Assembly (NCBI GenBank): GCA_001953115.1
Contig: LSSL01005332.1
Coordinates: 1 to 28,099, forward strand
Length of the DNA stretch: 28,099 nucleotides
From: Smittium mucronatum
Taxonomy: Eukaryota; Kickxellomycota; Harpellomycetes; Harpellales; Legeriomycetaceae
Direction: 5' to 3'
Shown here: positions 11,700-23,899 of the stretch, in pieces
How the letters are laid out: each line of letters begins with the position of its first letter
Position numbering within the stretch: position 1 is the first letter of the stretch
Translations under genes and position numbers: made by a program
Notes under the pieces: model-generated
Told to the model about the DNA's origin: nothing
The model's database searches: none
What the model saw: only the letters and a program-made list of their open reading frames with translations

Positions 11700-14600
11700 T
11701 GTATATCATAACAAATTTACTGAAATTTATCAACTTTCGAAAAAAATTTATATCGTTTTATGATGTGAGTTATCCAAACTATCAAAATATTGTAAATTTT
11801 TTTTCCGATTTTCACTTTTAATTTGAAATTTTATAACTTAATCATTTCCGCTTTAATATAATTTATCATTTACAAAAAAATTTATTAATTAAAAATTGGA
11901 TTTTTTATAATACTGCACTATCTAAATTTTCAAAAAATTAATAAAGCAGTTATCTTCAATTGAAAGATTAGATTTTATAAAAATTATTTTAAATTTCTGT
12001 CCTGTACAAATTTTCTCTTTTATTCAACACATTAAGTCTATTATATTTTATTAGTTATACCTATTTTATATTAAATTGATATTTCTAGTTAATATTAGTA
12101 AAATACATAATTTATTCTGATTATTCTTTCACTTTATTTTTTAAATTTTAGTTTTTTTATTTATGATCTCATCGGTTATAAACTAATTTTATTATTTAGA
12201 AAGAATTTGGATGTAATTCTCGTACATATAATAATAATAAATTTTTATGCTACAAATTAGATTTGAATTTATTTTATATATTGATATTAAATTTTTGGGA
12301 TTTCTAGCTGGTTAAATAAAGAAAATAATTTATTAAAAATATTTATATATATTATTTTGCTTTTTTTTTTATAAGAAATTCTAGAGCCGGAGTATAATAT
12401 TTCCACACAAATATTCTATATATTAAATATAGTATTTATATTTTAAATTGAAGAATTTAGAACTTTGGCTTCAAAATTTTCAAAAATTTTAAATAATTTT
12501 TAATTTTTCCAATAGAATTTTATCTATTTTTAATAAAATTTGAGTATCAAACATGAATTTTTTTAGTTGGTTATATGATTTTTAATAGTAGACAAGTAGG
12601 TAAAAAAAAATTATTAATTTTTTTGTAGTATATAGTCTTTTATTTTAAAAATTTTATAAACTTTAAACCTATTACATTTTTTAAACAATATACTTATAAA
12701 CTAATGATCATATAAAAAATTTTCTATAATTATTATATTTTATAAATAATTTTATAAAAGTTTATAATATATATTTTCTTGATTTAGTAAATTATCAATA
12801 TATTTTTCATATATAATTTTCTATGATCTTACTAACTTATTTATAACTATATAAATTTAATCAACTATTTCAAAATTCAAATAAAAATTCATATAATAAT
12901 ATAGATTATACTATATATTTATCGATATTATGTTTGATTTAACAATATTTAACACAAGATTTAAAACATAAATTTAATTTAAAAAAAATTAAATTTTTTT
13001 TTATATTTCTAGAAATAATAAATTTATATTTATATAATAATATATATATTTTTTTACATAATATTTATTATAATTAAACTTAATTCAATAGCACTGATAA
13101 TATTAACTATTTATGTATCTTTTAATTATTTTTTTATTCAATATATTTCTTTATATTTCTTCACATTCAAAAATACATTTATCACTATTATAATTATAAT
13201 TTATAAAATATTAATTATATCCAGTTATTAGGTATTTTCCATCCGTATAATTACAGAAATATTGTTAAAATATTTAAAATCTAAGTATTAATATATTTTG
13301 AAATAATATACATATTTTATTTAAAAATTATGTGGATAAACCTATCGAATAAATAGAGATGATATTTAGAAATTTAATGAAATTTTATTTAGTATATTAT
13401 ATCAATATTAGTAATAATATTTAATGGAGTTGTTATTTAAAAGAATCTTTCTTATTTTCTAATATTTAGATTTTTAATTACTTGGAATTTAATTAAAAAA
13501 TAAATTTTCTTGCTTTTATAAGTTTTATTGATTTAAAAAATTGAGGAATATATTTTTAAAAAAATATTTGCATGTTGAGAAAAAAAAACTATATGGTCTT
13601 TTTTAGTTCTAAATTTTTTTTTCTTTTTGCAAACTGTTAAAAAAATGGCTTCTGAAATGTTATAAATAATAAATACTTATAAATCAAATTAAATAACTGG
13701 ATACGTAAAAAAATAATGAGAAAAACATAGCGAGAAAATATGACCGTTGAATAATTGTGTTATAATTTAATTTGGATCGATCTTCTAGTAATTTGATTCC
13801 ATTGAGTCGAAAAATAAACATTCTCTATTAATTTTTTTTCACTTAATTTGAATAATTGCAAATGTAAATATTTATTTTAAAATATACAGACATTTTGAAT
13901 TATTTAAAATTTAGAATTTTTTATTATAAATTTTTTATCTTAATATTTATTTTAGTATAAAATTTAAAGCTTGAAATTTAAAAAAAAATGCTTTCTGGGA
14001 TTTATTATCCTCTCTATTATAGTTTAAATGTAAAGAATTTTTTTTAATAAATATAAAAAAATAGTATAAATTTGAATTTTTTTTTAATAAGTATCTAGGC
14101 ATATTAAATGGTGATATAAAGTAATCAATTTAATATTTTAAATGGTATTCAATCTCAAATAATTTATCAAATTAGAGGTCTTGGTTCTTTTATATATCTT
14201 GTTAAATACAATATCTTTATTGACGAAACAAAAAATTATAAGTACTATAGATCTTTGAATAAATATATTTTTTATTCACATTATTATGTTTATGATATAT
14301 AATTAAATTTAATATATAGGATTCTAAAAATTTACAATCTATTTAGTTGATTAGGTTTATATTATCATCATGAAGAAAATTTCACAATTATTAAATGGAA
14401 TAAAAAATAAAAAATGCTATCATTTACTAAAAAATCGTACAAAATTTAAATAAGTTTTACTTTATTTTTTTTTAATTAATTTTTTGATAAATTTTTTGAT
14501 ATAATTTGAAAAATCATATTTTAGCAATAAAAAGTTGTATTTATATATTATTTAATTTTAGGTTAGAATTATCAATATAAAAAATACCTTGATAATTTAC

Positions 14601-15672
14601 AAAATTGCTTGACTGTATAAAAAACTTGTAATAATATAAATTTTTTAATTTTTATCCAATCAGTGTTCTCAATGATTGCTAAACCATATAAAATAAACAA
14701 AAGCTGTCTTATTTGGTTATTATTTAATTTACACAATAAATAGAAAAGGGGCTAATTTTTTTTTCAAAAACATACCTAGCCTTTTGCAGTAAATAAAAAA
14801 AAATTTCAAAAACCAAAATTATTATCTAAATTCAATAATTTTTAATAAATCCATGGTTTTTCCTCTGTAAATTTTGAAGAGAGGTATTTTAAAATCTAAA
14901 AATATTTAAAAAGCACAAATTTCTTGTATAATTATCATAATGAAGTTAACTATTAAAAAATCAATTTACAAATCGTGGAATCAAAATTTTAAAAAGCGAG
15001 TTTCAGTATAAATAACGAGAAAACTATCAGGAATCCAGTTCAAACATATATGAATTTATTTAAATTTAAAATTTATTAGAAATTATCTTTGACTTTTTTT
15101 GCAAACGATTATTATATTGGGGGTTTGATTTTTGTTATTATTATAGATATATAACCATGCTAGTTATATAGCGATAATTTCTTGGAGTTAATATACTTAT
15201 TTGATTGTATACTCTAGCTAAAAGTAAGTATGAAATATATATAAATTTTCACAATCCTATTAACACTCATATATTAATATTGGATTTGTAAAAAATATAG
15301 ATATAAAATAAGCTAATCGGTTTAATATTTATATATTATTTATTTTAATTCAAAAGTTTTAATAGTTCTTAATTTAAATTATATATAGTAAATTTATCTT
15401 ATTTTTTTATTTGAAAAATGAGTGATTATTAAGTATTTTTTTTGGTTTTTCTCTGCGTGGCAAAATTTTTATAGAATTTTTTTTACTTATCTAATTAAGT
15501 AATGAAAAAAATGGCTGTATTTTATCAGCTATAAAAAAGAAGAAAAGTTACAAAAAATATCTCTCAAATTCAATAAATTTTAATTTAAAGTTATTATTGA
15601 TATAATCTTTTGAAGACCAACTAATTCTCCACAGAATTTATTCTGAATTTAAATTATTTTTTTAGATTTGTT
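11700..15672. other. AT-rich interior of the Mutator-like element, no recognisable gene
   Basis: About 4 kb of extremely AT-rich sequence between the foldback insertion and the transposase relic. No open frame above chance length, no RNA gene and no clear repeat was seen. It could hold spacer DNA of the element or further decayed insertions beyond recognition. Confidence 0.5.
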
Positions 15673-17064
15673 CTATATAAAATTTCTTTCTAGCTCATCA
15701 TCTGAAAAAACTGTTATTAATGTGCCATTATATCTTCTAATATCATAAAAATGACATATAATATTCGGTAATTTAAATGTAGGTTTGTCAAACGCTGAGT
15801 TTTTAAAATTTAAGTTAATACTTGAGCTTAGTTCCTCAATTATATATATTATTGATTGAAAAAAAATCTATATTGAAGGATTTCTAATTAAAATATCTAA
15901 TTTTTACAGTTCGATTAAATATTTAATAGGATTTATTAGCTCTAGGGCCTATAATATATCCACTCTAGTACTATTCAGAATTCTTTCTCATTAAAATTTT
16001 CCCAATATAATATCCATTCCTATGAACTCCGAAAATTTTATTTTTAGTAAACTATATACATGTTCAATTTTTTTTTTGCAATTTGGAAATTGAAAAATAT
16101 AAATATCGTATAAATCCTTATTCTTGAGTCTTCGGGGCTAGACTTCACAGGTTTTTGAATATTCGTGATAACTTGTGCATATCAATTAACTCTTACACTT
16201 TTTGGATTGAATTTCAAAAAATATTTGGTTATCTTTTGGGAATTGTCTGTCACAAATGGTTTGGTTTAAAATGTGATTCCATCGCATTCGAAATTCTTTT
16301 TATTTCATTTAAGGTCCGTAGATATCAATTTGTATCTTCACTTTTTACTATTTATATTCTGACAAGTTTGAATGTTCTATTTACATCTGCAATTCCAACT
16401 ATAATACAGGATATCCTATATAAAACAACCTATAGGTCGCTTCCATGTGAAAATAGTCAGATTTGCACGCAATTTTTATGTTCAAATTTGTAGCTATGAG
16501 AGTTTTAATACCATCTAGCAAAAATAAAATTCTAAATATGATATAAATATAAGTTTTAAAATAAATAAAAATTATTAATATTTCAGCTTCAAATTTATGG
16601 AATATTGACGTCTTAATTTTGCGTTTTCAGAAACAATTCAAGCTCTCCTACTTTATATATCTGTTTTAATTTTAATTTTTGACCTTTCGATTTTTATAAA
16701 GTATTTTATACATTCTCTTTAAGCTTTTCGGAACCTTCTAGCTTTAATTTTTTATTTGTATATCCAATGGCCTGGTAGAATCATTTTGATACAATTCCAA
16801 AGTAATATCTTTCTAAGTTAATGGGACCTCAATTCTACAACAATCTTCTGAGTGTTCATTAGCTACAATTTTATTGCTTTTAATTTTTTTTAAAATAGTA
16901 TAATTTTACGACTCAGTACGTCCAGATTTTGATTCATTTCTGCAAAAGTATAGAGTCAGATTGCAGCTTTTCAGAATTATTCTGGTCCTTAAGATCCAGA
17001 TTCTTAAGATTTCACTTGATTCTAAAAATCCTGAACTATCTGCAAAATCCCAATTTATCTTCAT
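15673..17064 (-). pseudogene. decayed Mutator-like (MULE) transposase with a FLYWCH-like finger remnant
   Basis: Read on the minus strand across several frames, the family's landmarks appear in order. A 52-codon ATG frame (17064-16906) ends in a finger-like segment, followed by VANEHSEDCC (about 16866-16837), a C-terminal FLYWCH-type Cys/His pattern. Next comes EATYRLFYIGYPVL and, one frame on, IVGIADVNRTFKL (about 16446-16360), matching the DATYK...GYPV(L)VVGTxD region. FVTDNSQKIT follows around the second aspartate (16245-16247), then YAQVITNIQK (16181-16152) for CxAHVxxNI, GYIIGPRANKS...FNRTVK for GxPSTNNxLExFNxxIK, and FFQSIIYIIEEL near 15,830-15,866. Spacing D1-D2 is about 65 and D2-E about 107 residues, right for the family. 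The first aspartate is now E and the glutamate codon is TAA (15923-15925). It is plainly inactive. Confidence 0.75.
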
Positions 17065-19485
17065 ATTAATTTATACTTCCAAAAATATTTTTTAGATCAG
17101 TTTATTTAATATAAGTTATCTTTCATAATTTTAAAAAGACTTTGGAATTCACTAAAAAATTATTTAAAAAAATGGAATAATTTAAAAAAATAATAATCCA
17201 ATAAGAACAAGACAGTTTTTTTGTATATGATTTAGCGATTATTGAGAAAATTTATTGAATAAAAAGAGAAAATTGTATGAGTATGAATTATGAAAACAGC
17301 TAAGCAATTTTGGTTATGTTCATGATATTTTGATCTAAATACTTCTAAGCTTAATTTTAAAAGTGTAAAATATTTATTTTAACGTTGACAAATAAAATCG
17401 AGCCTTATTGAATCTAAAAAAATTCAAGTAATAAATTTAAATTAAATTTTTTTGATAAAAATATAATAAAATTTATACGTCAAATCAAGTAAAAATAATT
17501 CAATTTAGATTTAAATTAGTAAATTTTAAATTAGCTTATATGAAAAAATCGTTTAACCCTTTAGGGTCAAAATTTGTTCCTAATCATAATATATTATAAC
17601 ATAATTTTCAATTTTCGAATTGCTTGATTTATTCAATAATATATAAATTATATTTCTTTATAGTTGCATATAATTAAAAACGAAATATATCCTTGTAAGA
17701 TTGGCCCTATAAGGGTACATAATTATAGAAAAAATTACCCTTAGAGTACTCTTGATTCATATTTATACAATTTTACATGTTTTAAACCTATGAAGTTTTT
17801 CATTAACCTCGAAAAGTGGATAAAATACCATCTTTTTTGACATTTTTTAAAACAAAAATCGAAAATAAATAATTATTTATAATTTAGATAATCGAATTAC
17901 ATATAAGACACTATCAAATAACCCTTAAAACTATAAAAGTTTTAGCAAATTCAAAATTTTAATTTTTTTTTATGATATCAATATGTCTGATGAAGATTAA
18001 ATTGCTATATATTCCTAGGTTATAACTTTGCTTAACCATTGGATAATAATCTCTTATTTTATTTTATTTATACAATAATATTAATTTATCATTTCAAAAT
18101 GACTACTTTTTATAAAAAAATTTCACCTAGCCCGATGCAAAATTTACCGATGTGTGCATTAAATTTTTTTCGCCTTATTAAGAATAAAATCAATATTTGA
18201 TTTTTAATAAAAAAATTTGATTCAATTTCAACTTATCTTATTTTTTTCAATAAAATTTGATTTCATTTTACAATTTATCTAATCATATTGAATCGTATAA
18301 ATTTATTGAAAAAAATATACACGTTTATTTTTCTGTTTTTTATTTTAATAAGAAACTAATAAAATTATGAATATAGAAATATAAATAAGAATATTAAATA
18401 ATCACGATTAAAATACGTTATACAAAAATATGTATAAATTTCAAATCATTTTGGAAGAATCTAAAAAGTTTAACTAATTTTTTCTTTTTTTTTATTCTTA
18501 TTACTTATCGATTAAATATATATCCATTGAATATTTTTTTAAATATTAAAAAATTTATTTTAATAAATATTTTCGAAATTCTTTTTTATTAATTTTTTAT
18601 TATTTTTGAGCACGCTTTATTAAATCTTATTGATTTCTAATTTTTAAAAACAAAAAAAAAAATCAAATCGTATAAAGTTTTATAAAAGTTTGTTAAATAT
18701 TTAGAATAAATAATTTAAATTAAATAATTAAAAAAAACTAGTAAATACAATTTTTTTGTAAAGAAATGTGAAAAGGTTATTTACTTTTTATTAGCTCAAA
18801 ATCATAGTACAAAAAAAATAAATTTCAATCGAAAAAGTTTAAAAGACTGAAATTTCTTATCAGAGTATTTTTAGTTGTAAATTTAAAATTTAATAATCAT
18901 TTTTTTTAATAATAAGATTAAATAAGAGTAATCTATTAAAATTTTGTAAATAAAAAATGTCAATTTTTAGACAAATTGTATTACATTGGCAATGGATCCA
19001 AAATATGTTTAAATTTTATAAATTAAAAAATACTTTTTTATTATTTAATTATATTTTTTATAGTCGTGATAAATCTGGTTCGATGAATAGCACAAATTTT
19101 TTATACTACGTGTTAAAAAATATTAAATTTTTTTTTTCTTGTTAAAAATTTTTTAATAGATTAATATAAAAAATATTTATCCAAACATAAGATATATAAT
19201 TAATTTGATTTAAAAATATCTTAAAATCATTTATTGAAAAAATTTCTTAAATTAAAGATTTAAATATATTAGGCATTTTAACATCATTTATTTAGAAATT
19301 AAGCAACGGTATATAAAAAGAAAAAGTAAAAATAATTTTCAGATATGGTTTAAAAACTTGTTTGTTTAATTTTTCCATGTAATCATAGAATTTCCTAGTA
19401 AGAATATTTTCTTTTTTTTATTATATAAATTTTCTATTATTTACATCCAAATAATCCATAAAATTTTCTTTGATACGTATTAGAT
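17065..19485. other. AT-rich interior of the element, no recognisable gene
   Basis: No family motif was found. The region 17,560-17,830 is a little richer in G+C, with short CCCT/AGGG inverted motifs (ACCCTTTAGGGT at about 17,555-17,566 and a CCCTATAAGGG-like site near 17,705). A 62-codon ATG frame on the + strand at 18957-19145 is of chance length for this composition. Confidence 0.5.
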
Positions 19486-19605
19486 TTAGGTTGTGCTTTC
19501 ATCATAGTAATTGCAATAAACTTCAACGAATCCTTTTTTTTTTGAAACTCCAACATCTAAAAATTCACAAATTTTAATTTTTGACGCTTTTTTAGTTTTC
19601 AAGAA
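19486..19605 (-). pseudogene. coding-like fragment, possibly a BED-type zinc finger remnant
   Basis: A 39-codon minus-strand frame with no ATG of its own, more hydrophilic and richer in G+C than its surroundings. It contains KASKIKICEFLDVG and then GFVEVYCNYYDESTT. The arrangement recalls the BED finger of hAT transposases (a K-x-W/F-x-F start, then CxxC), with the second cysteine read as tyrosine, which one G-to-A change explains. No hAT catalytic domain follows. The assignment is weak. It could be another decayed gene or chance. Confidence 0.15.
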
Positions 19606-20602
19606 TTATTACCAGACATAAGTTAATAAATAATTATTATTTATGTGCAATACAATTTTTATGAGTGACAATTGATACTGTTGACAAAATCAAAATTAGA
19701 AAAAACATGAAATTAATTTATCATAAAAATTGGTCTAATTAATTATTTAAAATATAATTTTCAATGGTTATTCGAGTGTTAAATTTATTTTTTCTACTTA
19801 ATTTTCTTTTTTTATATTTTTATTAGCGTCTGAAAAAATAAAATTGTTTTTTTTAAATTTAATATTTATTTAATTGGATATTGGTATTGGATAAGAAATC
19901 TACATGATTTATTTGGTCCTAGTATGAAATGTTAGAGATTAAATAGAATAAATCAGTTGCTAAGAATTTTTTTACCAATTCTTTCATGAGTTATGAACTA
20001 AATAATTATTATGAAATAGTCTAAAGTAATTTTATCATGTAAATCATGACATTATAATAATAAGAATTAGAAGAGATTCATAGTCAACTGTTTAAAAAAT
20101 GATTAATTCATATATCTTTTTATTTATTTCATATAAAATAAAATAAAATAGATAAAGCATAAAAGAAATTTATTTTACGAAAATATGAAATTGATTCATC
20201 ATTTTTTAAAAATTCTAGTATTTTTAGTTATTTTTTTTTAACTTTATAAATTTTTTCTTGAAAAAGTAATTCTTAAGATCGATTAAATTGGATTTCTTAA
20301 TTTTTTTGTATTGGAGTCATACATGAATAAATTTTAGCTCCTCAAAAAGATTTCAGCAAAAATTTATGCTGTTTCTTATTCTAAGCCACATTTTATTTAT
20401 ACGAATAAAATGAAATGAAATAAAATATAACTATTTAACACCAATTTTTTTAATTTGAAATTATTATTTGTATAAGCTTTGGAAATTATTTATTTTAGGA
20501 ATAGTTTTTTCTAGTTTATATTTAGTGCAAATAATGTTGAAGCCTAAAAAATATTTTGAATGAGTATCATCGTGAAATTTATCCTTTTTACGGACATATT
20601 TT
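19606..20602. other. AT-rich DNA, no recognisable gene
   Basis: Lies between the fragment at 19.5 kb and the right inverted end. A slightly G+C-richer patch at 19,890-20,060 has short open stretches on both strands that match nothing I know. A small (AAAAT)n run occurs at about 20,140-20,158. Confidence 0.4.
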
Positions 20603-20830
20603 TAATGAACCAATATTTTAAGTACACAAACTGAATATTTAATCTAATGGAGAAAGCCTCCAATAAGCATAATTTACTTTTAGAAAATAGAAAATAGTAT
20701 AAATAATAAAGCTTAGCTATTTTGGAATGGCTAAGCTTTTAAACTGGTTCTTTCCCCTATCTTTTGTATTTTTAACTAATATATCCGTTTACCTTTTATT
20801 ATAAAGATTATCCCATCAAACCTGATCCTT
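20603..20830 (-). repeat. right terminal inverted repeat
   Basis: Inverted, gap-free partner of 9628-9855. It contains a perfect 10-bp stem, AAAGCTTAGC (20708-20717) with GCTAAGCTTT (20730-20739), and a 12-base loop. Several in-frame stops lie where the left copy is open, another sign that the repeat is non-coding. Confidence 0.75.
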
Positions 20831-20839
20831 ACAATTTTT
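20831..20839 (+). repeat. candidate 9-bp target-site duplication, right copy
   Basis: ACAATTTTT directly follows the CCTGATCCTT terminus. It differs from ACCATTTTT at 9618-9626 at one position. Nine bases fits the Mutator superfamily. Confidence 0.4.
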
Positions 20840-20939
20840 AACTATTTCGCATGTAAAATTTTAAATTTATTATTTCTTCTATCAAGGAAAAATGATTTTT
20901 TGCAAAAAACATAAAATTTTCTCCTTTTCTATTATAAAT

Positions 20940-22740
20940 TAATAATTAAGGATTTTTATGTTTAAACAACCCTTTCAATTGAATTTTTGGTTTTATTAAA
21001 AATGTGAAGATAAAATTTCAACTTTCTATTTTATTTTAAATAATCATTTATTAATCCCTCTATAAATTTTTCTTTCACAGTAAATAAAGCCTGCTTAATA
21101 GTAAACGGATTGCGTTTTTTTAGCTAAGTACTGATCAAATGATAATTAAATAAAAAATAAGTTATTCTTTATCTTTTTAAAAAATATGTTTCAAGATTTC
21201 AAAAAATTGGTATGATTTTAAATATGAGAAATGATATTCATTCTTAAAGAACTCAGAGATTATTTTATTTCAGACGAAAAAATTGGTGAAGAATCAGTAG
21301 CTCTTTTCTCTATATTGATAATAAATAAATTTTTTTAAGGGCCCACAAAATTCTTATTTCGCATCCATCGGGCAAGAATTATTAACACTTTCAGCACGAT
21401 TTATATTTTTTATATACAACTGGGAAAACAAAAAAATTATGTCAAACACATGTAGATTGCAAGTTTATGAACAATAAATTATATATTAACGTAAATTATG
21501 GACCAGTTTCCTGTAGATATTAAATTTTTTGTTTCATACTTTATAATAGTTTTAAAATTTTAGTAAATATGCTTTGGGGCAACGATATTTTTTCATCTCT
21601 TAGTTAGTTTTAAGACTGTTGCACTTGTATTACAATTTTTATTATTATTAGAGTAATGAATAAATGGATGACTTCTCTATTTTACGCATTAAATCCTTTT
21701 ATGGTAGCTATTTTTATTGTTTTCTAAGTATTTTTTCTGATTTTTAAAGTATATTAAAGAAATTCATCGCTCTTTGACTAGAATTTTCCTAATTTTTTAG
21801 AAGTTATGAGTAGTCTAAGTATAATTAAATCAAAGATCATAAATCATCGAATTTATGGTATGATTACATTTCATTCTCATATTGAGCCCTATTTTACATT
21901 TTTCTTGAAGTAGTACAAAAAAAATAATTTATTGCTTATTCTAAATATTTTAGCTTTAAGGTAAAAATATTTTAATTCTCAATTTATTTTTTTAAAAACT
22001 TATTGAAAGTTCCAATCAATCATCTCTCAAAAAAATTTGATTTTTTTTTAAATATATTATTTATTTAAATAATAATTTTTTAACGGCCTTAATACTTTAT
22101 GTTGTTTTTTATATAATATTATTAAATAAAAAAATATTCTAATTGACAATATACATGACCAAGGTGTTAATTATAAAAATATGTGGCTATTAAATTTTTA
22201 ATAAAGGTCAAAAGTGTGCTAGAAAATTTTTTTTTTTAATTTGAATCACTTTTCAATTATGTTAAAAATTAAATTATTATAATTTGCTAAATAGAAAAAT
22301 TTCCCAAATTAAATTTGCACAAAATAATATTTCATTATCAAAAATTTATTGATTTACAGTATATAAATCGGTGGAATAAATAAATAATTTAGTTATTTAA
22401 TCCTTAAACAGTCTAAATGATTTTTGGCATATATATAATATATAATATAATAATTTTTTTTTTTTTAATATTTAAATCATTCGCATAATTAAAAGGTTTC
22501 TATAGTTATAAAATGACTTATAAAAAATAATATTTAAAATATTCAAAGAATTAGTTAATACTTTATAATTTTCTTTAATTTTTTTTTATAAGTTACTAAT
22601 CAACCAGAAAATAAATACAGGGCAATATGTGATTTTTTTCTAAATTTTTTTTTTCAGAGATCAATTTTTGTACATTTGGATTCAATTATATATTTAATAG
22701 AATAATCAACATCAAGAAAATTTTCTATAAGATTTTTTAT
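20940..22740 (-). pseudogene. decayed RNA polymerase second-largest subunit (RPB2 family, RPC2-like), N-terminal and middle motifs
   Basis: Ordered minus-strand motifs are spread over shifting frames. NFLDVD at about 22,722-22,702 resembles the N-terminal YFVDVDLKKI of the Pol III subunit. NNKNSYHKRI (21721-21692) matches DDKDxYxNKRI, with three D-to-N changes explained by G-to-A. ISTGNWSI (within 21523-21497) is the Pol III form of the LATGNW motif. CPMDAK-stop-EFCGPLKK (21374-21330) matches CPxDTPEGEACGLVKN. The distance from the second to the third motif is about 65-70 residues, as in the family. A long coding-like stretch follows at about 21,120-20,962, then the element's right end. The C-terminal motifs reappear past the element's left end. 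Stops and frameshifts exclude a product. Assignment to Pol III rather than Pol II or a viral homologue is less certain than assignment to the family. Confidence 0.6.
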
Positions 22741-23686
22741 CTATAAAAAAAATATTAATTTTAACATTACTTTTTAATTTAAGAAAAAAAAAAATTCAAT
22801 ACTATAAACTAAAATAAATGAGATTTTTTTTTAAGAAAAAATTTTTATCAGCAAAAAATATATGACTATATTAATAAATATAAAATTTAATTTTATAATG
22901 AGTAATAAAAGAAAAAAAAAAGCAATTTATAATTATAAATTAATGAAAAGTTCATTAATAGAAAAAAATATAAAACTATAAAAATAAATAAATTATAAAT
23001 AAAATAAATTATAAATAAAATTAAATAGAATATAATATATTTATAACTAATATGTTTATATAGATGTAACATTTAATTTGTTGAAATATTTATAATTTTT
23101 ATTTAAATACCTAGTATGTAAACTATCTCTTAATTTAATCGATAGAATATACATTTATTTTCTAAAAAATTAATGTACAAGTAGAATAAATTTTTTATAT
23201 AATATTTGGTATTAATCTAAAAAAAATTTTGCTACAAAATAGATAAGTTTAATTTTTAGTTAAGAAAAAATCATAAGCTCATTATTTTTGAAGCAATTAA
23301 TCATTTTAGATATAAAATAAGTTTTATCCTTAATTATATATTTATAAATTAGAAGTTTAATCATATAATTTATTTATTAATCATGAAATAGTAAAATATG
23401 ATTTTCTTTCAACTTTGAAAAAATATGATGTATATCGGATAAATCACCCGTATTTATAAAATCTAAAAAAAAATAATAATTATTTTTTATAGGTTTTATA
23501 TAAATTTTATTGATTTTAATAAAAATTGAAATCATACAGATTTTTATTTTAAAGATTTACCACTACGATATATTGTAAAAAATTTAATTATATATGATGA
23601 TTAAAAAACACACCAGACTTTTAATTTATAAAAGTTTCATATTTTCTTTTTAATAAATACTTAAAATTATGATTATGTTTTTTTTA
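22741..23686. other. AT-rich DNA with a short tandem repeat, no recognisable gene
   Basis: No gene seen. Two exact 16-bp units (TAAATTATAAATAAAA) lie in tandem at 22989-23020. The rest is homopolymer-rich spacer upstream of the polymerase relic. Confidence 0.5.
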
Positions 23687-23899
23687 TTAGCTTAAGACTA
23701 CATGTGGCCAATAATCTTTGTTCAATTTTCGAAAGTTTATAATGTTATTTAACCAATAGCTCGCAGAATTTGAATAATATTTTATTAATTTACGAGCAAA
23801 AGAGCCAGGAATTAAAAATAATCATACATATAATTAATATCTATGTGTAAAAAAAAGTATAGGTAAATCGTATTTATTTTGATAGTCAAATCTATATTT
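23687..23899 (-). pseudogene. decayed mariner-type transposase, C-terminal part
   Basis: One minus-strand frame spans this stretch with only two internal stops (TAA, TGA). In order it reads DLPILFF, matching the LPHPPYSPDLAPSD region with P-to-L/F changes by C-to-T. Next is LFLIPGSFARKLI, matching HLFRSLQNSLAGKRF. Then come SYWLNNIINF, matching the VKNWLDNFIAS stretch, and KLNKDYWPHVVLS, matching the C-terminal KLPERWxKVV. In mariner these follow the last catalytic aspartate. The upstream DDD core (HDNARPH) was not found between 23,900 and 24,200, so this is a partial or too-decayed copy. There is no intact start and no product is expected. The match is by eye and the family call is moderate. 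Confidence 0.4.

Larger units (their letters stand above)
9627..20830. mobile_element. 11.2-kb decayed Mutator-like DNA transposon with long terminal inverted repeats
   Basis: The unit is bounded by 228-bp inverted repeats (9628-9855 and 20603-20830) and candidate 9-bp flanking duplications. It contains a relic MULE transposase at 15,673-17,064, as expected for this superfamily. The ends have diverged to about 82% identity, so the insertion is old. Its length is at the large end for the superfamily. Part of that is a 1,378-bp younger foldback insertion near the left end, and more of it may be other nested DNA that I cannot identify. The transposase lacks intact catalytic residues and has many stops, so the element is not autonomous. 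Motifs of one RNA polymerase subunit lie outside both ends on the same strand, suggesting that it landed in that gene. An alternative is that the two 228-bp sequences are independent small elements in opposite orientation. Confidence 0.5.

Noticed and set aside
16155..16493. 112-codon open frame on the + strand, the longest in the window
   Set aside because: It begins at a TTG and lies exactly opposite the conserved catalytic part of the minus-strand MULE relic. Its length comes from the higher G+C of that relic, not from a gene of its own.
18957..19145. 62-codon ATG-started + frame
   Set aside because: Chance length for this base composition, with no recognisable motif and no supporting neighbour.
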